DNA of 64,000 nt. Source: a virus. The stretch is from the IMG/VR virus record IMGVR_UViG_3300028045_000001, positions 175,961 to 239,960 of that record, one strand, 5' to 3'. The position numbers and the translations under genes are program-made. Below are positions 55,894-63,878 of this stretch, piece after piece (within the stretch, counting starts at the first letter, position 1; each line of letters begins with the position of its first letter). The notes under the pieces are model-generated. The model searched no databases. It saw only the letters and a list, made by a program, of their open reading frames with translations, and was not told the DNA's origin.

Positions 55894-56295
55894 ATGGCAG
55901 AAACAGAGTGTGATATTAGATTTGGACCGTATCTAATTGATATTATCAATGGGTATTGTTCGATACGACGAGAAGATGGTGCGCCAGTTGAACCCACCTT
56001 TTTTGAAATGCAGTACATAAAGGATACTGTGTTTGGTGTGGATGCTATAGGAATTGAAATATTCCCTGCCACAGGTAAAGCCTTCAATTTTACAGAAGTG
56101 ACTTCCGAGCCACCTAAACGATATTTGTGGAGGATGGGAATAGATGCTATCGATGAAACAGTTGGTGCATTTACGTCATATACAGGAGATGAAGAGGCGG
56201 AGCTACAACGTGAGGAGGATGCTAAAAAGCATGCCTCCGATGACGTAGTATGTATGTCCACTTACTACAAGCGCAATAAATTAGGGAATAAATAG
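55894..56295 (+). CDS. Small phage protein, DUF7694-like
   Basis: 133 residues, AGAAGGGAG upstream. It shows CSIRREDGAPVE, then FEMQYIKDTVFG, then IGIEIFPATGKAFNF and a YLWRMG end. This fits small phage proteins of the pattern 'rdg.apv.W..lQ.IKne..G....aiElyP.e...hlW'. Those proteins have no established role. A charged tail of about 35 residues (EEAELQREEDAKKH) is extra. Confidence 0.55.
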   Translation: MAETECDIRFGPYLIDIINGYCSIRREDGAPVEPTFFEMQYIKDTVFGVDAIGIEIFPATGKAFNFTEVTSEPPKRYLWRMGIDAIDETVGAFTSYTGDEEAELQREEDAKKHASDDVVCMSTYYKRNKLGNK

Positions 56296-56323
56296 GGGTA
56301 TGTCAAATAGAGGGAGAATCACT

Positions 56324-56890
56324 ATGTTTGAATCTAAATTCAAAGCAATGCGACACGTTGAAACTGTAAGAAATTTTATTTCTACTGTAATTAAAGAATT
56401 ACTTAATCGACAGGAACTCCACGATCAAACAAAACTCCAATCCCCTGAAGCTGAGATATTCGCGGAGCACACACCGAAGTTAAGGGATAGCGCTTACGCT
56501 TCTGAGGAATATAATGAGTGTCTAAAGGAAATGAATGTCGCATTGGAACATCATTACAAGAACAGCCGACATCATCCAGAGCATTTCGGTCACATGCGAT
56601 GTGCCGCTTGTATGGACACATACACTATTGATCCGGATGCTCATTGTGTCGATTGTAGTAGGAACGGTATTCCGAAACACAGTATACTTTCAATGAACCT
56701 AATTGATATGATCGAGATGTTATGCGATTGGAAGGCAGCTACATTACGTCATGACACTGGTGACCTATATCAAAGTATCGAATTGAATCAAAAACGTTTT
56801 GGGTATGGGAATGAAATAAAGAAACTATTGATCAACACTGCTAAATGGCTGGATGAGCAGGATACCTTCCACCATGCAAAAGAAAGTTGA
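56324..56890 (+). CDS. DUF5662-like phage protein
   Basis: I start it at ATG 56324 (AGGGAGA 7 nt upstream); ATG 56300 is in frame. The order HxxxVRNF, LxxRxxLHDQTKLQSPE, EYNE...LEHHYKNSRHHPEHF, MNLIDMIEMLCDWKAA, then a helix and INTAKW matches phage DUF5662 proteins. Their His/Asp pattern suggests an HD-like metal site. Between about 100 and 122 lie four Cys (CAAC...CVDC), a probable zinc ribbon inserted in the domain. A nucleotide-phosphohydrolase-like role is possible but unproved. Confidence 0.65.
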   Translation: MFESKFKAMRHVETVRNFISTVIKELLNRQELHDQTKLQSPEAEIFAEHTPKLRDSAYASEEYNECLKEMNVALEHHYKNSRHHPEHFGHMRCAACMDTYTIDPDAHCVDCSRNGIPKHSILSMNLIDMIEMLCDWKAATLRHDTGDLYQSIELNQKRFGYGNEIKKLLINTAKWLDEQDTFHHAKES

Positions 56891-56929
56891 TACTACTATA
56901 ACAATACTACCATAGCTTTGGAGAATTAA

Positions 56930-57403
56930 ATGGAGTTTATAGATATATGCCGTACTTACGACTACGCAATGTATGATTCGCATATTTGTGAAATGCGAGA
57001 CGCCATGGAAGTGGAGATGCTCGACCACATACCTGAGAACTTACATGCGTTTTATAAAGAAGTTTACTCATACGTTCCAAAGTCAATCCATGACTTTTCA
57101 ATGACAATATTCCATGATCCACACAGAAGGTTTTTTATACTGAAGAACGACAATGTGATCGTAGGATACATATACCTCATGCTACATGAGCCAGTCATAC
57201 ATATAGAGGAGATATATATTTATAGGAAATACCGGGGCAAGCAGATAGGACCTGCCGTTATACAAAAATTAAGCGACAGTATGAAGGATTTTACTTCGAT
57301 TAATTTAAATGTAATAGTTGCTAACAGTGCAGCTTTAAGCATGTATATAAAGTTGGGGTTTAGCATGCATACGATGACTATGTATAAGAAAATAAATCAA
57401 TAA
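56930..57403 (+). CDS. GNAT-family N-acetyltransferase
   Basis: 157 residues, TTGGAG upstream. Motif A is present as IEEIYIYRKYRGKQIGPAVIQKL (R-G-K-Q-I-G for acetyl-CoA pyrophosphate binding, around 100-120), followed by VIVANSAALSMYIKLGF, the motif B tail. The fold is complete. The substrate is unknown; candidates are host proteins, polymerase, tRNA, toxins or antibiotics. It lies in a run of takeover-type genes, and a palindrome follows. Confidence 0.8.
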   Translation: MEFIDICRTYDYAMYDSHICEMRDAMEVEMLDHIPENLHAFYKEVYSYVPKSIHDFSMTIFHDPHRRFFILKNDNVIVGYIYLMLHEPVIHIEEIYIYRKYRGKQIGPAVIQKLSDSMKDFTSINLNVIVANSAALSMYIKLGFSMHTMTMYKKINQ

Positions 57404-57414
57404 TTTATTATTTC

Positions 57415-57442
57415 TACGGATGGTTCATATGAACCATCCGTA
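57415..57442 (+). terminator. Perfect 28-bp palindrome
   Basis: Fully self-complementary, 11 nt after the acetyltransferase stop codon, no T-tract. Confidence 0.55.
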
Positions 57443-57482
57443 CTATAAATTTAATTAAAATAAAGGGGGCTAATAAAAAAAA

Positions 57483-58214
57483 ATGGAAGTTGGATACCCA
57501 CATAAAAACTCTATTATTTACATTGCAGATATTGGAGATGATATAGATGATCAAATTGCTGTTGAATATCTTCATCTGTCTGGTTGCTTAAATGGCGTTG
57601 TTTTAGATGGTACAAAGAGCTCTAATCAAATAGAATCACGAATAAAATTTTTAAAAGATAGGGGGGTGCAATTTTACGACACTGTCCCACTTGGAACAGA
57701 AATTATATTTTGTGGTGGAAGACTAACTAAAGTGGCAAGGTACATTGAAGATGGAGGACATTTGGAATTTCTTTGTATGAATGGAGGATTTGCTGGTAAA
57801 AATTGTGTAGCAAAAAAACATATACTTGAAAAATTTAAAAAGCACACTACAGTAAGAACTTACAATTTTAACATGGACGTGTCCGCTGCAATGAATGTGA
57901 TAGATTCACTACATATAGATTCTATTCTTTTAGTTAGTAAAAATATATGCCACCACAAAAAGAATACTTTTCCAAACTTACATAAAGAATTATTTCTTGA
58001 AAAATATAAATTACGGGAAACAAAGTGTTTACATGACTTATTGGCTGTAAAAGAAGGCATGGCGTTTTTAAACAAACAACATATGCTATGCCAATATTTA
58101 CCAGTTAAAGTTTACAATAAGTATAACGAAAAAAATGAAACCATGACTGAATGGGGGGCACACTTTAATCCAAATTCACATGTATTAATATCTGTCGGTT
58201 GGGAAATAAAATAA
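57483..58214 (+). CDS. Nucleoside-hydrolase-like protein (IUNH fold)
   Basis: 243 residues; AAAGGGGG lies upstream. The N-terminal IADIGDDIDDQIA (14-26) matches the Ca-binding Asp cluster DxDxGxDDxxAL. FCGGRLTKVARYI matches the GPLTNxA loop, and MNGGFAG matches the MGG turn. TYNFNMDVSAAMNVI matches EFNxxxDPEAA, and HDLLAV matches HDPLAV with its catalytic-site His. Such enzymes split ribosides (nucleosides, in some cases NAD-related ribosides). It is more AT-rich than its neighbours, with poly-A/T runs, hinting at later arrival. It may be salvage or a response to NAD- or nucleoside-based defence, both inference. Confidence 0.72.
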   Translation: MEVGYPHKNSIIYIADIGDDIDDQIAVEYLHLSGCLNGVVLDGTKSSNQIESRIKFLKDRGVQFYDTVPLGTEIIFCGGRLTKVARYIEDGGHLEFLCMNGGFAGKNCVAKKHILEKFKKHTTVRTYNFNMDVSAAMNVIDSLHIDSILLVSKNICHHKKNTFPNLHKELFLEKYKLRETKCLHDLLAVKEGMAFLNKQHMLCQYLPVKVYNKYNEKNETMTEWGAHFNPNSHVLISVGWEIK

Positions 58215-58246
58215 TTTAAATATTTAATAAAAGGTATAAATTTGAT

Positions 58247-58365
58247 ATGTTTAAACTGATTAAAAAGATTTCATTGGCCAGTATCCTTATTCTACAAATG
58301 AATCTATTATAGAAGAACTTAAAAAGGAATATACATTAGGTAACGAAGATAGTGTCATACATTAA
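58247..58365 (+). pseudogene. Possible frameshifted 39-residue gene
   Basis: ATG 58247 starts MFKLIKK and stops early at a TAG after 21 codons. In another frame from the AAAAAG run (58262-58267), an open stretch DFIGQYPYST...EELKKEYTLGNED runs to TAA 58363-58365. One extra A in the run would join them into 39 codons. This may be a decayed gene, a slippery programmed shift or a sequence error. Confidence 0.35.
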
Positions 58366-58395
58366 TGTAGAATTATTTAAAGGAAAATATTTAAG

Positions 58396-58788
58396 ATGAG
58401 CAATGAATTGCCATATGATCCAAAATTAAAAGAAGCAATGGCCGAAATAAAAGTGATTCTAAAGAAACACGATATTGCGGGAGCGGTTTCGTTGGTATCT
58501 GAAACACATTCAGAATATCTCTATGACTTTCCATCATGGTCTGGCATTAAACTTACTGGCGACGGATTAAAAATGGATATAAAACATAAAGATTTTAAAG
58601 CTAAAGCAGATTTCAATGAAGCCGCCACTATAGCGATGCACGTACTTCATCAAATAAGGGATATAGGTGGTAAATCATTTATGATATTCGAAAAGGTCAT
58701 AAATACGATAATTGAAAAAACCGGTATAGAAGTGGAGCATGAGCCATTTCACAATTCTACCCACATAGAAACAATTAAAGTAAAATAA
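58396..58788 (+). CDS. Conserved-looking hypothetical protein, 130 residues
   Basis: AAAGGAAAAT precedes ATG 58396. The sequence begins PYDPKLKEAMAEIKVILKKHDIAG, followed by beta strands with SETHSEYLY and PSWSGIKL. I associate this pattern with small phage proteins of unknown function. It is soluble with no membrane part. It follows the AT-rich segment and ends just before a 34-nt hairpin. Confidence 0.55.
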   Translation: MSNELPYDPKLKEAMAEIKVILKKHDIAGAVSLVSETHSEYLYDFPSWSGIKLTGDGLKMDIKHKDFKAKADFNEAATIAMHVLHQIRDIGGKSFMIFEKVINTIIEKTGIEVEHEPFHNSTHIETIKVK

Positions 58789-58795
58789 ACTTTTA

Positions 58796-58829
58796 TGTAA
58801 CATGTTGGTGCGTACACCAACATGTTACA
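58796..58829 (+). terminator. 15-bp inverted repeat with downstream T-run
   Basis: Perfect 15-bp stem closing CGTA. A run of T follows about 12 nt later, near 58842, so it could work as an intrinsic terminator only weakly. Confidence 0.55.
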
Positions 58830-58913
58830 GCCAAGCCTTTATTTTTTTTTATCATTTAATAATGGATAATTACATTGACGACCATCTGATCAAAAATTAG
58901 GGAGATAGAGTAG

Positions 58914-59903
58914 ATGAAAAAGTTACTTAGCTTGGCTGGAATCGAGGATGCGAGACTTACTGCCGATTCATATATTGAGCGCGAGAAGCAATTCTCTGAC
59001 CTACATGACATTCTAGTTATAACGATTGCCTTGAAAGAGAATATAGAAACGCATGGCTTCACCAAACAGATTGCAGAGTATGTACAAACAATAGGTGGCG
59101 ACACATTCTTTACTGATGCCACTGTCTCACTCCAAGGCTTTCTCGATGGAACTGATGACCAGCATGAGGTGTCAGAAATAGCAATGAATGGGATATCTAG
59201 TGCTATAGCTTCCGCTATAAAAAAAATTAAAGGGATTATAAAAAAGGCAGTCGATAAATTAAAAGCCCTATTTAAAGAAGTGGATGGCGCTACACTAGAC
59301 CTAAATGAGTTCCTTAAAAATAATGCAGTTCTTCTAACTGATAAAGTTGATTGGGACTCCATTAAGGATAAAAGGATCCCTGGGCCGCGCATTATAAAAT
59401 TAAAGCCACTGATGAAATCACTCACATCTTTTTCTAAATGGGATATTCTTGAATTAACCAATCTTCTTGACATAAGTAGAATCACCACATTACAAGATAT
59501 ACCGAACACTGCCTCCATATCAAAAGATATGTATATAGTGTGTACAGATGATCTCAGGGATATCAAGAATATGCAAAATATCGAAAAGGATCTCCTAAAA
59601 ATGCCCAATATCACAACACTAAAGGTAAAGGATAACATCAAAGAATTGTATGACACAGTCGTTGTATTATTAAAGCATGTGTCGAAACTATTCGAGAGTC
59701 GGGACGAACTGTTTGCTGCCTTGAATTCATTTATAGTGGACCTACAGAATTTGCCAGATGCCGAGTTTAATAAACGGATTCAACATTCGAGCATATCGGA
59801 GGCTTGGTTCATATCAACCATCTTCGAGGTGATGCTTGAATCAAAGAATGTTTTTCTAAGGGCTAGTTACAAGGTGTTTGATACCGTACACGAAGGTATA
59901 TGA
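58914..59903 (+). CDS. Internal-head-protein-like protein 1
   Basis: 329 residues, GGGAGATAGAG before ATG 58914. It shares a segment with 62769-63854: ExxGxTxxxAxxxQxxGGxxxF(F/D)xxxxISLQG(F/Y)(I/L)D...EIxMNGxxxxxxxxIxKI, then a basic amphipathic helix (KKIKGIIKKAVDKLKALF, about 102-119). The rest differs. The plan of a short acidic prodomain, conserved block and variable body resembles the internal head proteins of phiKZ-like phages, which are cut by the prohead protease and packaged with DNA. No catalytic motif. The assignment is inference. Confidence 0.55.
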   Translation: MKKLLSLAGIEDARLTADSYIEREKQFSDLHDILVITIALKENIETHGFTKQIAEYVQTIGGDTFFTDATVSLQGFLDGTDDQHEVSEIAMNGISSAIASAIKKIKGIIKKAVDKLKALFKEVDGATLDLNEFLKNNAVLLTDKVDWDSIKDKRIPGPRIIKLKPLMKSLTSFSKWDILELTNLLDISRITTLQDIPNTASISKDMYIVCTDDLRDIKNMQNIEKDLLKMPNITTLKVKDNIKELYDTVVVLLKHVSKLFESRDELFAALNSFIVDLQNLPDAEFNKRIQHSSISEAWFISTIFEVMLESKNVFLRASYKVFDTVHEGI

Positions 59904-59928
59904 TCTTATAAAGGTAGCTGTAACGCGT

Positions 59929-59968
59929 AGGTGGCTCTGGGTACCACATGTGGTACCCAGAGCCACCT
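59929..59968 (+). terminator. Perfect 40-bp palindrome
   Basis: Fully self-complementary, 26 nt after the stop codon. An apparent start at 59931 lies inside it, so the next gene is taken to start at 60009. Confidence 0.57.
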
Positions 59969-60008
59969 TCACTACAAGCATTATAAAATTATAAATAGGA
60001 TACTCATT

Positions 60009-61052
60009 ATGCAATACTACGCAGCCCCTATATCGGAAAATGATTTTAGTGATATAGATTCGCCACCTATATTGGAGTACAGTAATATGATCAATGGGGG
60101 GAATACAAATAAGCCCGTAGTTGGGGACGTGGCAGTCATAGTAGGCGGCCATACCGTTCATTCCGATATGGGTGACGGGAGCCCAATTAAGTCTACCCAA
60201 ATGACATTGGTATCAACCGGAGCAAGCTCACAACTATCTGGAGAACTAAATACCGTTAGGTCCTTTTTCGATTCAACCTCAAACAGCACCCTGGATCAGG
60301 CTGTGCATACAGGTGGGGTTGTTGGCGGTTGGAGCGAGGTGACTGAATATCGTACATTCGAGAGTCCACCGAATCCAATAGAGCAGACGGTTGTGTCAAC
60401 TGGTGGGACTACGACCAGAGTGGGCAATATGGCCCTTGCTTCACTCGCACACACTTCTACATCAAACGGAGAAAGGGACACACAAATAGTTACTTGTGGA
60501 ATAAGTATGACTGGTGCCTACGTCGCACTTATGCAACGCTCTACCATATCTACATGTACCGATGCAGTTGAAAGTGGGGACGGGAGTCAAGGTATACTAA
60601 GTGACCATGGTGGATCTACCTCTAGTGGCAAGAGCGACATAGCGCTTCATGTACACCAGCAAGTTATAGCCACTTCAGTTATCTCAACTGGTGCAAGCAT
60701 GGTTATAGTGGAACATACGCCCTACTCTTTATTCTCCAATTGTGGTGCTTCCAATGGTGTAGGGGATGTAGGTATTATGATAGGCGGATTGTCCAATGAT
60801 GTCGCCAAGTATGCGGTAGAGAGATACACTATATCCACTGGATCTTTTGTTGGGGGTACCGGCAGTTTAATTAAGAAAGTATTATTTGGTGGAGCCACTT
60901 CTAACGGGATTGACGACGTTGCCATAATTAGTGGCGGCCTTGCAGACGACGGAAGTATACAACAAAAGATTATATCTACCAACGATGATGCCATTGTCAC
61001 CGGAACATTGGTATCACATGCAACTGGAATTGCGGCTACTTGTAACAGTTGA
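60009..61052 (+). CDS. Kelch-like repeat tail protein
   Basis: 347 residues from ATG 60009 (TAGGATAC upstream). After MQYYAAPISEND, a start shared with the next gene, the chain is made of repeats of about 55 residues with a VSTG...L...TSNG...D.(A/V)...GG pattern. This is the same as the C-terminal parts of array proteins 2, 3 and 7 more than 14 kb away. It probably folds as a beta-propeller at a tail or fibre tip. There is no FYP module or stalk, so it is likely bound by its N-terminal peptide to a partner. Confidence 0.62.
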   Translation: MQYYAAPISENDFSDIDSPPILEYSNMINGGNTNKPVVGDVAVIVGGHTVHSDMGDGSPIKSTQMTLVSTGASSQLSGELNTVRSFFDSTSNSTLDQAVHTGGVVGGWSEVTEYRTFESPPNPIEQTVVSTGGTTTRVGNMALASLAHTSTSNGERDTQIVTCGISMTGAYVALMQRSTISTCTDAVESGDGSQGILSDHGGSTSSGKSDIALHVHQQVIATSVISTGASMVIVEHTPYSLFSNCGASNGVGDVGIMIGGLSNDVAKYAVERYTISTGSFVGGTGSLIKKVLFGGATSNGIDDVAIISGGLADDGSIQQKIISTNDDAIVTGTLVSHATGIAATCNS

Positions 61053-61075
61053 ATTTTTAAAAAATAGGTGATATT

Positions 61076-62734
61076 ATGGAATACTATGCCAAGCCCTTCT
61101 TAGAAGCGGAAATCGACGCCCTGCCAAATTATAAGAGAGGGTCATTATGCTACGGTAACATGATACAAGGTGGCACCATTATAGCTCCACCTAATGTATT
61201 GCCTGAAATAAATACTGTCACTATATCTGGAGTCACTGAAGCACCAAACGGCGAGTTAGTGAATGGCCGATATCCCCAGGCAGGTAGAGATGCAAATGGC
61301 TTTCCGTATTTCAAACATGAATCATATGATTATTATTTATGGTTTGTCGCAGACACATGGTACCTTGCTGAAACTACTGTGGCAGATGTTACAAATGCTG
61401 TACCTCCTGTTGATAATTTTTGGGCCCATGGGACTGACGACAATTATATAGTAGGTGCAATGTATACCCCATATGGAAGTTATATCTCGTTCCCAATAGT
61501 AAAATATATTTCAACGGAAGGTAATCAACATTTTGTTGGGGCTGCCAAAGCAGAGATAGCTAATCCATATTATATAGTTTCCCAGATAGGGCCGAGTGGT
61601 CCACCCGAACCAGGGGAGGCCGGATATGTGCCAACTGATGGTATAGATATCCCTGGGAATAACAGAGCCATTGTTGCTAATATAGCAGACATACCATCAG
61701 ATAATAAATCATTCAATGGTGTGTACTTGCACGAAGACAAATGGTCCGATAATGGATTCCCCTATTTTAAACATAACGTTAGTGATATATACATTTATTA
61801 TTCTAACGACCGTTGGTATCTTGCCGAGGCTTCTGAAGATACCGCAATAGTGGGGGATGTACCGCAAGGTAATTATTGGGAAAAGACGACTCTACCTACC
61901 AACTACAAGATAGATGGCGCTTTCCAACCTGTGGGATATGTAACAACTGGCGCTGTGATCTATCTATCCATATATGACGACACTTTCTTTTGGGGAGCAT
62001 TTGATGGCCAGAAAGCTAACCCATGTGCGCCTGGACTTGTTGGTGAAGGGACGTATAGTCCATGGGATAGTGATGGAAAGTGTAACTGGGCTGGATCATG
62101 GATATGCGGCGAAGGTCCAGATAGATGTATAGCTTGCTATTGTGATACCGATTGCAATTGTGTGTACGATCCAGAAGTGGAGCCACCATTGGACCTTATT
62201 ACTCCGACCGAAGCTAGTGAGTCTGGATATCCTATATCTTGGACACACTCTGAGACACCGGGAGTTACATATGAAATTGCTCGCTCTACTTCCATAGACA
62301 TGCGTAATCCAGAAGTAACTACGACTACACAAACTACTTTGACGTATGGTTCAACTGAGCCAAGGACATACTGGCACACAGTCATAGCCACACTTGATGG
62401 CGTTCGTAGCCCGATAGCTATGGGAGGCTCATGTAAAGTAACTGAAAATTATATACCGATAGCACCTCCAACAAATCTTATAGTCCCAGATACTGTAGTA
62501 GGGGAGGATGGGTACACTATATCGTGGACTGTTACTAACGAATTGGGTGCAGTGTATGAACTTGCCAGATCTATAAATTCTGATATGTCCGATTCAGAAA
62601 TCGCCACCATATCGTTCGGTCAATTTACTTACAGTAGAACAAGTCCCAACACATACTATCACACCATCCAAACAGTAGTAATTGGTACTGATCGTAGTGT
62701 TGTAATCGGCCCAGAAGCATGTATTGTTACTTAA
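61076..62734 (+). CDS. Mosaic adhesin: duplicated GFPYFKH domain, Cys-rich link, two FN3-like domains
   Basis: 552 residues, TAGGTGAT upstream. N-terminal MEYYAKPFLEAE resembles the start of the previous gene. A domain of about 100 residues with NGFPYFKH, YIYY or YYLW, and WYLAE occurs twice (about 60-170 and 200-320). A Cys-rich segment (about 330-362, eight Cys) follows, then two FN3-like domains (about 367-552) like those of 34979 and 40212. It is a receptor-binding or decoration protein by composition. The Cys-rich link is unusual for a cytoplasmically made phage protein. Confidence 0.62.
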   Translation: MEYYAKPFLEAEIDALPNYKRGSLCYGNMIQGGTIIAPPNVLPEINTVTISGVTEAPNGELVNGRYPQAGRDANGFPYFKHESYDYYLWFVADTWYLAETTVADVTNAVPPVDNFWAHGTDDNYIVGAMYTPYGSYISFPIVKYISTEGNQHFVGAAKAEIANPYYIVSQIGPSGPPEPGEAGYVPTDGIDIPGNNRAIVANIADIPSDNKSFNGVYLHEDKWSDNGFPYFKHNVSDIYIYYSNDRWYLAEASEDTAIVGDVPQGNYWEKTTLPTNYKIDGAFQPVGYVTTGAVIYLSIYDDTFFWGAFDGQKANPCAPGLVGEGTYSPWDSDGKCNWAGSWICGEGPDRCIACYCDTDCNCVYDPEVEPPLDLITPTEASESGYPISWTHSETPGVTYEIARSTSIDMRNPEVTTTTQTTLTYGSTEPRTYWHTVIATLDGVRSPIAMGGSCKVTENYIPIAPPTNLIVPDTVVGEDGYTISWTVTNELGAVYELARSINSDMSDSEIATISFGQFTYSRTSPNTYYHTIQTVVIGTDRSVVIGPEACIVT

Positions 62735-62768
62735 ATAAATAATGGAAGTCACCAAAGGAGACTCTGCA

Positions 62769-63854
62769 ATGAAAGATCTATTTGATGGGATTACAAACGA
62801 CGACGATATAGTAACCAATCCAAAAGAAATTATGTTGGAGATCAATGAGATACTCTCGGATATAAGTGCCAACTTTGAAGAGTTGTCTATATTGGAAGAT
62901 GCGATCGAAGATGTGTCTCTTATCAAGGACACTATTTCCGAACAGGGGCTTACTGTACCATTGGCCAAACTAATTCAGAATAAAGGTGGAGAAGTATTGT
63001 TCGATGGTACAGACATATCCCTGCAAGGATATATCGACAACATGCACACGTCCGAGGAATCCCAAGAAATCGTGATGAATGGTCTTGTGAAGACACTAAA
63101 GATTGGGTTAGATAAAATTTATAACTTCGTTATGTCGATTTTAAAAAAAGTAGGCGAAGCATTAAAAAAACTTTTTAAATTTTTAACTAGAAAAAATTGG
63201 GCTCATTATAAATGGAGATATTATTCGGATAAATTCATAATAGATGAAAAAATGAAGCACGGCTACGCTACTGCTCCTTGGAGTGTAGATAGTATGTCAA
63301 CCCTACTAATTGAATTAAGTAAGGGCTATAATAGAAAGTCATTGAAAGCACTCGATGTTTTTTATAGCGGAGTTCCATTGACGGAAGCATTAGATAAAGT
63401 CAGACATGAGCTACTCTTTAAATGTGCGTCAGAATGTATCGGACTTAATGTTATACTGGATACTACAACAGGGAACACAGCGGTACACCTTGAATATAAT
63501 GTAAGAGATAAATTTGACTATGATCCGGATCAACATATATCGCTTTACGATGCCGGATGGAGAGTTGGAAAATCAAAAGAAATAGAAAAGACATTCGAGG
63601 GATTATTGGCCCTTAATAGTACAATCAAAGCCATAGAGAATAAATCCAATTATATTGCTGTAGCACTAGGGGGGGCCAAGCGCGCTACTGAGAAAAACCC
63701 AACTGATCCGAACGCTGCAGAAAGATATGCTACAATGGTAAATAACAGTAAGTTCGTAATAAAATTCGTCAATACAAGCAGTCGTTGTCTCATTAAGCTG
63801 TTCAAGGAGATAGGTGATGACGTAGAGAAAGTAGATCGACTATGTAAAAAATAA
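62769..63854 (+). CDS. Internal-head-protein-like protein 2
   Basis: 361 residues from ATG 62769 (AAAGGAG 8 nt upstream; ATG 62742 is in frame). It opens MKDLFDG, shares the block ISEQGLTVPLAKLIQNKGGE...ISLQGYIDN...EIVMNGLVKTL with 58914 and has a basic amphipathic helix (about 128-150), after which it diverges. An acidic segment precedes the block. Same inferred role: packaged head-internal protein. Confidence 0.55.
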   Translation: MKDLFDGITNDDDIVTNPKEIMLEINEILSDISANFEELSILEDAIEDVSLIKDTISEQGLTVPLAKLIQNKGGEVLFDGTDISLQGYIDNMHTSEESQEIVMNGLVKTLKIGLDKIYNFVMSILKKVGEALKKLFKFLTRKNWAHYKWRYYSDKFIIDEKMKHGYATAPWSVDSMSTLLIELSKGYNRKSLKALDVFYSGVPLTEALDKVRHELLFKCASECIGLNVILDTTTGNTAVHLEYNVRDKFDYDPDQHISLYDAGWRVGKSKEIEKTFEGLLALNSTIKAIENKSNYIAVALGGAKRATEKNPTDPNAAERYATMVNNSKFVIKFVNTSSRCLIKLFKEIGDDVEKVDRLCKK

Positions 63855-63878
63855 TTTATTACTGGGGGCCATTCTATC

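Noticed and set aside
59931-60008. Longer start for the kelch-like gene
   Set aside because: The extra codons are a reading of the 40-bp palindrome and the gap. ATG 60009 gives the MQYYA start that matches the MEYYA start of the next gene.
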